Shown here: piece by piece, positions 1-10,570 of the stretch
Layout of the letters: every line of letters begins with the position of its first letter
How positions within the stretch are numbered: the stretch's first letter is position 1
NCBI GenBank assembly: GCA_003013855.2
Contig: ML058453.1
Span: forward strand, 5,387,861 to 5,451,860
DNA: 64,000 bases
From: Liriodendron chinense
Taxonomy: Eukaryota; Streptophyta; Magnoliopsida; Magnoliales; Magnoliaceae
Reading direction: 5' to 3'
Notes under the pieces: model-generated
The model's input: the letters and a program-made list of their open reading frames with translations, nothing else
What the model was told of the DNA's origin: nothing
The model's database searches: none
Translations under genes and position numbers: made by a program

Positions 1-1154
1 GAACTGAACGAGCAGCTACAGAAAGTTCTGACCAAGCCCGACACACTTCTTTCAGCTCGTTCTACCTTAAGGGCCACATCTTTTTACCACGAAGAAGTAG
101 AAGATGATGAACCAGATCAACTTTTCCAAAGGTGTGTTTTTCAATCATTATTATTGTGTTTTAGTCATGGAGTAAAACTTCAAAAAACACAAATAGTTGG
201 CTAGGAAGAAGATTCATAATGGAAGTCCCTTTCAAGTAGTTTTTATGGAGTCCACCTTGCTTTTTCACTGGAACGTTGATGCTCCATAAACCATAGTGGG
301 ATGTACTTGATGTTTTGCAGAAGTTGCTCTTGTTTTTGTAGCATTTTGATTAACACTTGGATCATTTTTGTGATATTATTTCCGACCGTATTGCATGTCA
401 GAAGCCAAGGATTGGAACTAATTATCTTACAATAATGTTTTTATACGTTTTGCTTGACAATATCTTCTCCAGAATCCGAAAAGGAAAAGCATGTGCTGAA
501 GACCATTCAGAGAGTTTAGTAGATTCGCTCAGGCCCGTTCTTGGAGAGAAGCTACATCGGTCGATTATAAGGCCATTGTCTATAGAGCCATTGGCATCCA
601 TTGTTTCTGCTGTCTCTATCCCTCCCCCGCCAGCCAACCATGCAGAAAGAGAGATTCTTCAAAGAGAAACAGGCAGAGGGAGGAACTTTGACATGTCACA
701 TGTGGGGTCTCTTGCTGCACAGTCATATTGATGGCAACAGCTCATGCAGTAGGAGCATTGATTTTAATGAGCTAATGGCTCCATGAGGGCCAACACCTTT
801 GTTCTTGTAGTTCTTTGACCAATATTGGAATGACCAAGGTGGTTTGTAGTTTGTACAAGTGGTTTCTTTTGTATGTTTGCAGATGGGTCAGTTTAAGACT
901 GGACACTTGAGTGTCTGTGTTTGTTTGCCGAATTTTCTTTAGCTAAATTTAAGGGCTGGTGCATGTGACTGAGCAATGTGCAAGTGTCAACCTTTCTTGT
1001 TGGGTGCAGCAGAAAAAAAGGCAATATTGATTCAAATTGTCATGTGCTAGAGAATGTATCTTGTACTAGAGTGGAAAACTAAAAACAATCTTGTTTTCAA
1101 AATGCATTGTTAGAAATGGGGTTTTAAAAGTGGTCATGAAATTGCATTTTGTTA

Positions 1155-2937
1155 GGGGTCATTTGGCATCTCTACTCTAATTCAATCAGAGCTTTTTTGA
1201 ATAAGAGCTAATTCAATAAGTCATTTTTATTCTAGCTCTATTTTACATAAGCTTGTTTGGTAAAATCTCCAAAAAAAACTCTTATTTAAAATAAGCACGT
1301 TTACTAAAACTTTCAAATAAGAGTTTTTTTTAAAGGGTAATTGACGTCATTTTTAAATATTACAACAACTTTAATATAAATGCAATCCAAATGGTAGTTC
1401 TGGCGGATCGTCCATCATGTGGGGCTCGACATCATTCCTAATTATTCTTTATGTGGAGCCCCTCAATGTCCACTACCCATCACCCATCACATGAACTCCA
1501 CATTTTATGTGTCCATAGTGTGGGCCCTACCTGTGAAGTGGATTGTCCATCATGTGGGGCCCACTTTTGATATACACCATTCATCATGTGGGGTGCACCT
1601 TCTATGTGGATCATCCATCACACGGCCCACTTTGGATTGGGTCATCCATCATAAGAGACCTTGGATGTGGACAGTCCATTAGGTGGGGCTCACTTGATGT
1701 GAATTGTCCATTATGAGGGGCCACACTTTTATGTGGGCCATCCATCATGTGAAGCCCACTCCGTCCATTATGTGGGCCCACCTTGATGTGGACCATTCAT
1801 TGTGTGGGGGCCCACCTTCATTATGTGTCATTCATCACGTGGGCCCATCTTTGATATCAACTAACCATCATATGGGCCCACCTTTAATGACCATCATCCA
1901 TCATGTGGGTCCGACCTTTAACATGGATTGTCCATCAAATGGGACCCACTTGACGCACACGTTCCGTCATGTTGGGCCACACTTTGATGTGGGTCATCTA
2001 TCATGTGGGGGCCACCCTTGATATGAACCTTTCATTATGTGGGCCCACCTTGATGTGGGGCCCCACTTTAATATGAGTCATTCATCATGAGGGGCCCATC
2101 TTTGATGTCCACCATCCATCATGTGGGTCCCATCTTTGTTGTGGACCACTATCATGCGGGGCCCATTGATGTGGATAGTCCATGTGGGACCCACCTTTGA
2201 TGTCCACCATCCATCATGTAGGTCCCACCTTGGCTGTGGACCTTCCATCATGTGGGGCACAACTTTTAATATGAGTCTTTCATCATGTAGGCCCACCTTT
2301 AATGTCGACCTTCCATCATGTGGTCTCACTTTAAATGTCCACCATCCATCACGTGGGTCCTACCTTTTATGTGGAACATCCATCATGTGGGTCCCATATT
2401 ATTGTGGACCATCTATCATGTGGGGCCTACTTGATGAGGACCATCATCGTGTGGGTCCCACCTTTGATGTGGACCATCATCAGGTAAGGCCTACTTGGCG
2501 TAGATTGTTCATCATGCGAGGCCGCACTTTGAAGCAGGCCATCCATCATATGGGGTTCACCTTTGATGTGACCGTGCATTATGTAGGCCCACCTTTGATA
2601 TGGGTCATTCATCATATGGAGCCCACCTTCACTATGGGTCGTTTATCATGTGGGCCTTTCTTGAAGAAATCGTAAAGAGAAGAGGGTAAGATGAGAATTA
2701 CTTGAAATGTTTAAGGGTAAACTTGTCCAAAAATTAGTCCAAAATGTCTATCCGCTTAAGCCAAATAAGCTTAATTTCAAAAAGTAACCCCTCCCCAACT
2801 TATTAAATCGGAGCTTATTTGCAACTTTCTAAAAAAAAAAAAAAGCACTTCATTAGACTGTTACCAAATGGTCTAAAAGCTTATTTTTTTATAAATAAGC
2901 CAATAAACTCTTATTTGTAGAGATGCCAAACGCCCCC
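1155..2937. mobile_element. PIF/Harbinger-type non-autonomous element carrying a tandem array
   Basis: The 1783-bp insertion is bounded by inverted ends GGGGTCATTTGGCATCTCTA (left) and the complement of AGAGATGCCAAACGCCCCC (right). It is flanked by TTA at 1152-1154 and 2938-2940. A 3-bp TTA duplication and a GGGG..TTTGGCA end fit the PIF/Harbinger superfamily. The empty site survives in the paralogous intact copy: 34515-34517 reads GTTAGTATA with no insert. The inside is mostly a degenerate tandem array (about 1400-2660). No transposase reading frame was recognised. Confidence 0.85.
1400..2660. repeat. degenerate ~30-bp tandem array (CCATCATGTGGGGCCCAC type)
   Basis: About forty imperfect repeats of a unit like CCATCATGTGGGCCCACC followed by TTTGATGTGGA fill most of the Harbinger-type element. 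The spacing is about 28-33 bp. The unit resembles the GGGCCCACC..TGATGT core of the foldback elements elsewhere in the window. Long open frames here on both strands are a by-product of the periodicity and are not genes. Confidence 0.85.
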
Positions 2938-3756
2938 TTAGTATAATCGGGTTTAAATCTGTAATTTGTTGTGGGAATTTTTGCAGTAATGATACATTTA
3001 GATGTCCCTAGAAAGCGCATGCAGATGACATTCTTTACCACCCATTTGTTGAGGGAATTTTGTCAGTAAGTATACATTTCGATGCCCTCAGAAAAAGCAT
3101 ACAGATGACATTCTTTTCCGCCCATTGATTGTCATTGCATTTAAGCTCCTATTAGAAATAGGCTGCCAATGGGCCGTGCCTGTGGTTGCCTGCAAACCAG
3201 ATTTTGAATTCATTGGGCCCTACCCTATACAAAATTTTGGGTCTGGCCTAGGCTGATCCATAGACATCCCTCGTGAGAAACGCTACATACTAATTTTGAC
3301 ACGGAAAATATGTATATGAGCTTATCCAATGGAGTCAGCACACTATGGGAACCTATAGTGTAAACCTATGTGGGCCCCACCGTGATGTATGCATGAAATC
3401 TAAGCTGACCATTAGATATACTATTCCCTTTTTCGGCTGGAGCCCAGATGTTCCTGACTTGCTTTTCATTTGACCCAATAAGTGATTTTCCACAAAAGGT
3501 GGCAAAAGAAATATCGTTGGTCTGCAAAAAGATGTATTACAAAGCATTGGTTTTAGGTACCTAAATGGATGCAATGCATAATTTTTGCACAAATTACTTG
3601 CCACATTTTTATAAAGAATGTGCTGAATATTAGTAAGATAAGAATGTGAAATGATTGCCTTGGATAAAATATCAAATAAATCATTGTTATCTGTTAAATA
3701 TGTACAGAAGGCTCTAGCCATAGTGATTCTTCTATTCAATTAATTCAACAATTTCC

Positions 3757-5292
3757 TCGATATTATCTCTATTTCTAGCTTAACGACACCGATAACTCTA
3801 GTAGCGATACCGATAACACTGTTAGTATAAAAAATTCTTGATATCGGTGATGTATCACTAAATATTGACAATGTATTGATATCGTCAATATTTTCAATTG
3901 TATAAATTCCAGGCGTTGTTTGTATTGTCAATACATTGATCCCGTCGGTGTATCACCAATAATTTTGACTGTGTAAATTCCAAGTGTCGTTTTTATTGTC
4001 AATGTATCTGGAATATTTTGATAATATCGCCAATGTATCGATATGCCAAAAATCTATATATTTAAAAAAATTCTCATTTCATATTTTTTTATGGGTGCAT
4101 GATTGTACGCAGTGTTCAATTTATTAACGATAACATTTATAATATCATGATATTATCATTATCGTAACCAGCGTTCGAAGTTTCGGTATCGCTACAAGTT
4201 TTGCTAACTAGGGATACAGAAATAATATCTATATCGCCGATAATATCGCTGATAACCGGAAATGCAGGGAAAATGAAAAAAACATTGATATTTTTCAGTG
4301 AAACCTCAAGAGTTAATAAAATACACATAGTTGCATATTTAGGAATAAAAAAACTGCATAAAGAATGCATACATAATAAGTTTCTATTTAATGGGGGCCT
4401 AAAAGCATGTGTTGCCGTAAGAAGTCAGTCCAATCATCTCATCCATCCAAAATCTGAACTTCCATTCAAACATCTATTAATATTTCAAAATATCGGCAAC
4501 ACATGAAATTTCCAAACAAATTGTCAGCAACTGAAAAAGAAACTAAAGATTGTGGTCTCGTTATTGCCATGTTGCAATCAGTGTTTATATTATCTCCTAT
4601 ATTATCGAAATATCCTTGATATTATCTCTATTTCTAGCTTAGCGACATCGATAACTTTGGTAGCGATACTGATAACATTGATAGTATAAAAAATTCTTGA
4701 TATCGGTGATGTACCACTAAATATTGCCAATGTATTTATATCGTCAATATTTTCAATTGTGTAAATTTCAAGCGTCGTCTGTATTATCAATACATTGATC
4801 CCATCGGTGTATCACCAATATTTTTTACAGTGTAAATTCCAAGTGTCGCTTGTATCGTGAATGTATCTGCAATATTTCGATAATATCGCCAATGTATCGA
4901 TATGCCAAAAAATCTGTATATTTAAAAAAATTTATTTCATATTTTTTATGGGAGTATGGTTGTATGCAGTATTTAATTTGTTAACGATAACATTGATAAT
5001 ATCATGAAATTATCATTATTACAACTAGTGTTCAAAGTTTCGGTATCGCTACAAGTTTTGCTAGCCAGGGATACGAAAACAATATCGATATCGCCAATAA
5101 TATGGCTGATAACCGGAAATGCAGGGAAAATGGAAAAAAATATTGGTATTTTTCAATGAAAGCTCAGGAATTGATAAAATACACATAGTTGCATATTTAG
5201 GAATAAAAAAATTGTATAAAGAATGCATACATAATAGGTTTCTATTTAATGGGGGCCTAAAAGCATGTGTTGCTGTAAGAAGTCAGTCCAAT
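3757..5292. repeat. ATATCG-rich repeat, two tandem units
   Basis: A unit of about 863 bp starting GATATTATCTCTATTTCTAG repeats at about 3757 and again from about 4619. The second unit is cut at 5292 by the junction with TOL copy 2. Both contain CGATATTATC/GATAATATCG motifs in both orientations and an internal hAT-like end (GTTCAAAGTTTCGGTATCG, near 4170 and 5030). This looks like a degenerate hAT-like DNA transposon with many subterminal repeats, amplified together with the TOL fragment. No coding capacity was recognised, and the exact outer ends and TSD could not be fixed. Confidence 0.65.
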
Positions 5293-7237
5293 CAAGCAAT
5301 TGAACGAAACAAGCAACTACAGAAAGTTTTGACCAAGCATGACACACTTCTTTCAGCTCGTTCTACCTCAAGGGCCTCATCTTTTGACCACGAAGAAGCA
5401 GAAGAGGAAGAACCAGATCAACTTTTTTGAATGTGTGTTTTTTTATCATTATAGTTGTGTTTTGGTCATGTAGTAAAACTTCAAGAAATACAAATATTTG
5501 GCTGGGAAGAAGATTCATAATGGAAATCCCTTTCAAGTACTTTTTATGGAGCACACCTTGCTTTTTCACTGGAACATTGATGCTCCAGAAACCATAGTGG
5601 GATGTACTTGATGTTTTACAGAAGTTGCTCTTGTTTTTGTAGCATTTTGATTAATACTTAGATTATTTTGCTGACATTATTTTCCACCGTATTACATGTC
5701 AGAAGCCAATGACTGAAACTAATTATCTTACAAGAATGTTTTTTTATGTTTTGCTTGACAATATCTTCTCCAGAATCCGAAAAGGAAAAACATCTGCTGA
5801 AGACCATTCAGAGAGCTTAGCAGATTCACTTGAGCCTGTTCTTGGAGAGAAGCTGCACCAGCCGATTATAAGGCCATTAGCATCCAATGTTTCCGCTGTC
5901 TCTATCCCTCCCCCGCCAGCCAACCATGCAGAAAGAGAGAGATTCTTTAAAGAGAAACAAGTGGAGGGAGGAACTTTGGTAGGTCACATGTGGGGTCTCT
6001 CGCTGCACAACCATAATAGCAGCAACTCATATAGTGGAAGCATTGATTTTAATGAGCCAATGATTCCATGAGGGCCAACTCCTTTGTTCTTATAGTTCTC
6101 TAACCAATATTGGAATGACCAAGGTGGTTTGTAGTTTGTTCAAGTGGTTTCTTTTGTATGTTTGCAGATAGGTTGGTTTAAGATTGGACACTCAAGTGTC
6201 TATGTTTGTTTGCCAAATTTTCTTTAGCTGAATTTAAGGGCTGGTACATGTGACTGAGCAGTGTGCGTCAACCCTTCTTGTTGGGTGCAGCAGAAAAAAA
6301 AGGCAATGTTGATTCAAATTGTTATGTGCTGGGGAATTTATCTTGTACTAGAGCGAAAAACTAAAAACCATCTTGTTTCCAAAATGCATTGGTAAAAATG
6401 GCGTTTTAAAAGTGGTCATGATATATTCGGGTTTAAATCTGTGATTTGTTGTGGGAATTTTCGCAGTTATGATACATTTAGATGTCCCTAGAAAGGGCAT
6501 GCAGATGACATTCTTTACCACCCATTTGTTGAGGAAATTTTGTCAGTAAGGATACATTTCGATGCCCCTATGAAAGGCATGCAGATGACATTCTTTTCCG
6601 CCCATTGGTTGTCATTGCATTTAAGCTCCTATTAGATATAGGTTGCCAATGCGCCGTGCCTATGGTTGCCTGCAAACCAGATTTTGAATTCATTGGGCCC
6701 TGCCCTATACAAAATTTTGGGTCTGGCCCAAGCTGATCCATAGACATCCCTCGTGAGAAACGCTACATACTGATTTTGACACGAAAAATATGTATATGAG
6801 CTTATCCAATGGTGTCGGCACACTATGGGAACCTATAGTGTAAACCTATGTGGGCCCCACCGTGATGTATGCATGAAATCTAAGCTGACCATTAGATATA
6901 CTATATCCCCTTTTCGGCTGGAACCTAGATAGTCCTGATTTGCTTTTCATTGGACGCAATAAGTGATTTTCCACAAAAGGTGGCAAAAGAAATATCATTG
7001 GTCTGCAAAAAGATGTATTACAAAGCATTGGTTTCAGGTACCTAGATGGATGCAATGCATAATTTTTGCACAAATTACTTGCCATATTTTTACAAAGAAT
7101 GTGTTGAATATTAGTGAGATAAGAATGTGAAATGATTGTCTTGGATAAAATATCTAATAAATCATTGTCATCTGCCAAAGATGTATAGAAGGCTCTAGCC
7201 GTAGTGATCCTTCTATTCAATTAATTCAACCATTTCC
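5293..7237 (+). pseudogene. TOL 3'-end partial copy 2
   Basis: This second partial duplicate of the TOL 3' end begins abruptly inside the exon 8 equivalent (5293-5430, AIERNKQLQKVLTKHDTLL) right after the ATATCG repeat. The exon 8 splice donor is destroyed: where the gene has CCGAAG|GTGTG, this copy has TTTGAATGTGTG, giving a stop. The exon 9 equivalent (about 5774-6071) stays open to its stop, with a five-codon deletion (LSIEP missing). Downstream homology runs to about 7237. It has no promoter or VHS domain of its own and so is likely a pseudogene, although its last exon is less damaged than in copy 1. Confidence 0.85.
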
Positions 7238-8330
7238 CCGTTATTATGTCTATTTCTAGTTTAGCGACACCAGTGTTTGTATTATCTCTGATATTATCGA
7301 AATATCTTCGATATTATCTCTATTTCTAGCTTAGCAACACCGATAACACTGATAGTGTAAAAAATTCTTGATATCGGTGATGTACCACTAAATATTGCCA
7401 ATGTATTGATATCGTCAATATTTTCAATTTTGTAAATTCTAGGCGTCGTTTGTATTGTTAATACATTGATCCTGTCGGTGTATCGCTAATAATTTTTACT
7501 GTGTAGATTCCAAGTGTCGCTTATATCGTCGATGTATCTGCAATATTTCGATAATATCGCCAATGTATTGATATGCCAAAAATCTATATATTTAAAAAAT
7601 TCTCATTTCATATTTTTTATGAGTGCATGGTTGTATGCAGTGTTCAATTTGCTAATGATAACATTGATAATATTACGATATTATCATTATCGCAACTAGT
7701 ATTCAAAGTTTCGGTATTGTTACAAGTTTCGCTAGTCGGGGATACGGAAACAATGTCGATATCGTCGATAATATCGCTGATAACAGAAAATGCAGGAAAA
7801 AGAGGAAAAAACATTGATATTTTTCAGTTAAACCTCAGGAGTTGATAAAGTGCACATAGTTGCATATTTAGAAATAAAAAGATTGCATAAAGAATGCATA
7901 CATAATAGGTTTCTATTTAATGGGGGCCTAAAAACGTGTGTTGCCATAAGAAGTCAGTCCAATCATTTCATCCATCCAAAATCTGAACTTCCATTCAAAC
8001 ATCCATTAATATTTCAAAATATCGGCAACACATGAAATTTTCAAACAAATCGTTAGCAACTGAAAAAGAAACTAAAGATTGTAGTCCCGTTATTGCCATG
8101 TTGCTATCAATGTTTGCATTATCTCCGATATTATCGAAATATCCTCGATATTATCTCTATTTCTAGCCTAGTGACACCATTATTTGCATTATCTCTGATA
8201 TTATCGAAATTTCTAGCTTAACGACACCAATTATCTCTATTGGCAATATCAATATTGTTTTCGTATCCCCGGCTAGCGAAACTTGTAGTGATACCGAAAC
8301 TTTGAACACTGGTTACGATAATGATGACAT
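7238..8330. repeat. ATATCG-rich repeat, third unit plus inverted end
   Basis: This is the same repeat family as at 3757-5292, placed again directly after a TOL 3'-end copy. A near-complete unit runs from about 7314 to 8150. An inverted terminal portion follows, ending near 8318 with GATACCGAAACTTTGAACAC, the complement of the end seen near 5030 and 7692. It abuts the PPR fragment. It is non-coding as far as can be seen. Confidence 0.6.
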
Positions 8331-8336
8331 TCTTTT

Positions 8337-9160
8337 CCACCCCTTGAGATGATCACAGACCATGACACCACATCACGGGTCTCTGTCTCATTGAACATCT
8401 GGTCGGCCGCATCAATGTTGCCTGACTTAGCATACATACATATCTGCAAGTTCCTTACAAATGTAAAGCAATTAAATCCTGACTTCGTGGTGTAGCCCTG
8501 AATTTGCTCACCGACTCTTGCAACGGCCAAGTTTGCACAAGCACTCAACACACTCGATATTGTAAATTGGTCAGGCTTTCGTCTAGCGATGAACAATTTA
8601 TATAACAAACTCAGTGCCTGTTCAAATTGCCCGTTTTGAACACACCCGGCGATCATAGATGTCCTCGAGACAATGTCATGTTTCGGGATTGAGTTAAAGC
8701 ATTTTAATCCATTCTTGGTCAAACTCGATTTTGAGTACAAGTCAATGAGTGCACTCCCAATAAACTCGTCGGATTGGAGACCTTTCTTGAAAATCTGGGC
8801 ATGAATTTGCTTCCCATGTTCCAAAGCTCCAATTGAATTACAAACTCGTACTATACTCGAGAATGTAAACTTTCATGGTTTCAGTCATTTCTTTCACATC
8901 TCAAAGAAGAGACTCAGAGCTTCATTTGCAAATTAGTCAAATAGTGCAGTCTATGATATGAAGAATCCAGCAATCATGGCGTCAAACATGAAGACATTCG
9001 GATTGGACATGAGTTTGAAAACCATGATCACATCGTCCAGTCTCCTACTCTTCGCATACATGTAAAGCATTGCACTTCCCACAAAAACATTTGAATCTAA
9101 CCCGACTTTAATCTTTCCACGTAATTCAGTTGGTAGAGATAAGACTAATATTATGTTCAA
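8337..9160 (-). pseudogene. PPR protein fragment A (PLS type, middle part)
   Basis: The minus-strand frames encode pentatricopeptide repeats: 9160-8951 (SNVFVGSAMLYMYAK..) and 8824-8337 (HGKQIHAQIF, GSALIDLYSK, SSVLSACANL, MYAKSGNIDAADQMF, DVVSWSVII). The pattern is that of a PLS-class organelle RNA-editing factor. Stops fall between the two frames (about 8950-8825), there is no start or transit peptide, and the C-terminal part is missing where the ATATCG repeat begins. It is a pseudogene fragment. From memory the sequence resembles the At3g13880 type of PPR protein, which I could not verify. Confidence 0.8.
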
Positions 9161-9204
9161 TCTTTAACAATGACTGACATTTGCAAAATAAGAGAGAGAT
9201 CGTA

Positions 9205-10570
9205 CCTGGCCAGTCTCTGTTAGTCCCCCAGGTGCAAAGTTCCTTGTTTCTCCTTCCATGCCATCTCTACGGTCCACTTGTGGAAACCTTTGCCCCTCTC
9301 CAGACCTAGTGTAACTCTGACCATAATCAGAACCCACTCGCTGTCGGTAATCTCCACCTCTTGAAGGACTAACATTCATGTAATCTCCTCAAAAATTTCT
9401 TTGTCCAGGAGGTGCATAATCCCTTCTCTCTCCCTGTGAGAAGTTCCTACGTTCTTGATTAACATTATTCCCTTGTGCTCCTTGGTTGTAATCCCTATGA
9501 TATGAAGGCATCGGATCTCTCCTTTTACCTTGATAACGGTCTCTTCCCCCGGAGGCATAATCTCTACCACTCATTGGCATCAAATATCTCCGTTCACCAT
9601 GGGCATAATAATCGCCTTTTTCACCTTGGTCAAAATCTCTACTCTCTCCAGCAGGTGCAAAATCTCTACTAGGTGGTGGACCATAGCCCCTCCCACCTGA
9701 TTTTCCAGTAGGACCGTAGTACTATTGCGGTGCATAGTTCCGTCTATCTGATTGTCCAGTAGGACCGTAGTTTTGTTCGATGCATAGTTCCTTCCATCTG
9801 CTTGCATAGTGTTGCATTGATCATACGGTGCATTTCCTTGCTGCATAGGCATTGGCTCACATTGCTTGTTATACCTTGGCCTGTCATAGTTTCGATTTCG
9901 ATCACCATATTTTCCTTGTGACCTCCCATACTGAACTGGGGGAGGCCTTGGAATGATGGTCTTGTTTATGTATTTATCTCATAATTGTTGAGTAACAGTA
10001 ATGTGACATTTTGAGGCAGAGATCACGACAGTCTCATAAAGATTCTAGTTTTATAAGATAGACTACAAACTCTGATGATGAGGTTTAAGACTTGACAGGT
10101 AGGTCAAGTTAAAAGTAATCTTCAAGTATTGTACAAATGAAAATGATCTGTAAAGAAATACAGACCTCCATACTCCTTGTTTACAGGGTCAATATATGAG
10201 TCGGGCAAAATAAACAATACTCCCGCCAAACCTGAATAAAAGAATAACATATATCATAGGAAGAAAGCAATAAAAAATGAGTCATGCCCTTAAGGGAATC
10301 ATTTCCATCATTATACATGAACCACTTACTCTGTCACCATAAGAAAACAACTACAAATATTACCTCGGAACTTCTCGGACATTTCCTCAATCATTACAGC
10401 CTGAAACCCAGTGTAGGTTGTTGTACTACAAGCATGCATTCTCTTCTTTGCCTCCTCTACACTGGAAACAACATTTGCTAAATCAGCACAAATCCTTTCT
10501 AAAACCCTATTCCCTAAATGAAATCTACCAGAGACATGGTTATACAACAGAGGCATCCATTGATACATCC
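9205..10570 (-). pseudogene. MORF/RIP-like organelle RNA-editing cofactor, decayed
   Basis: Three minus-strand exons are visible. Exon a (about 10570-10365) encodes EEAKKRMHACSTTTYTGFQ and ends FRG at a GT donor. Exon b (10231-10166) encodes LAGVLFILPDSYIDPVNKEY. Exon c (9977-9205) encodes PRPPPVQYGR followed by a long Gly/Tyr/Arg/Asn-rich tail. The LPDSYIDPxNKEYGG motif and this exon layout are typical of mitochondrial MORF proteins, which bind PPR editing factors. The tail is broken by a 1-nt deletion near 9774, a TAG at about 9722-9724 and a TGA at 9389-9391. No convincing first exon with a transit peptide is present. A GT donor follows exon c. Probably a pseudogene. Confidence 0.75.

Larger units (their letters stand above)
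1..3756 (+). pseudogene. TOL 3'-end partial copy 1 (broken)
   Basis: This is a partial duplicate of the 3' end of the TOL gene at 19973-34150. The window opens inside the equivalent of TOL exon 8 (1-131, GAT-domain end, reading NEQLQKVLTK), followed by a short intron and the equivalent of exon 9 (473-786). About 1.2 kb of downstream DNA matching 34151-35337 follows. Exon 9 is broken: two bases are missing in the purine run near 650, just after the conserved PPPPANHAE stretch, so the tail runs out of frame. The copy is also interrupted by a transposon at 1155-2937. The start lies before the window, so how much more of TOL was copied cannot be seen. It is probably not functional. Confidence 0.85.

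Noticed and set aside
1419..2675. Several open frames of 60-184 aa on both strands
   Set aside because: They are created by the ~30-bp tandem array; their His/Pro/Gly-rich repeats have no domain and mirror each other on both strands.
3353..3739. Minus-strand 128-aa frame (and its relatives at 6846-7220 and 35072-35320)
   Set aside because: It is present in all three TOL downstream copies but with different lengths and breaks, shows no known domain, and lies in the likely 3' untranslated/downstream region. It is a chance frame kept by recent duplication.
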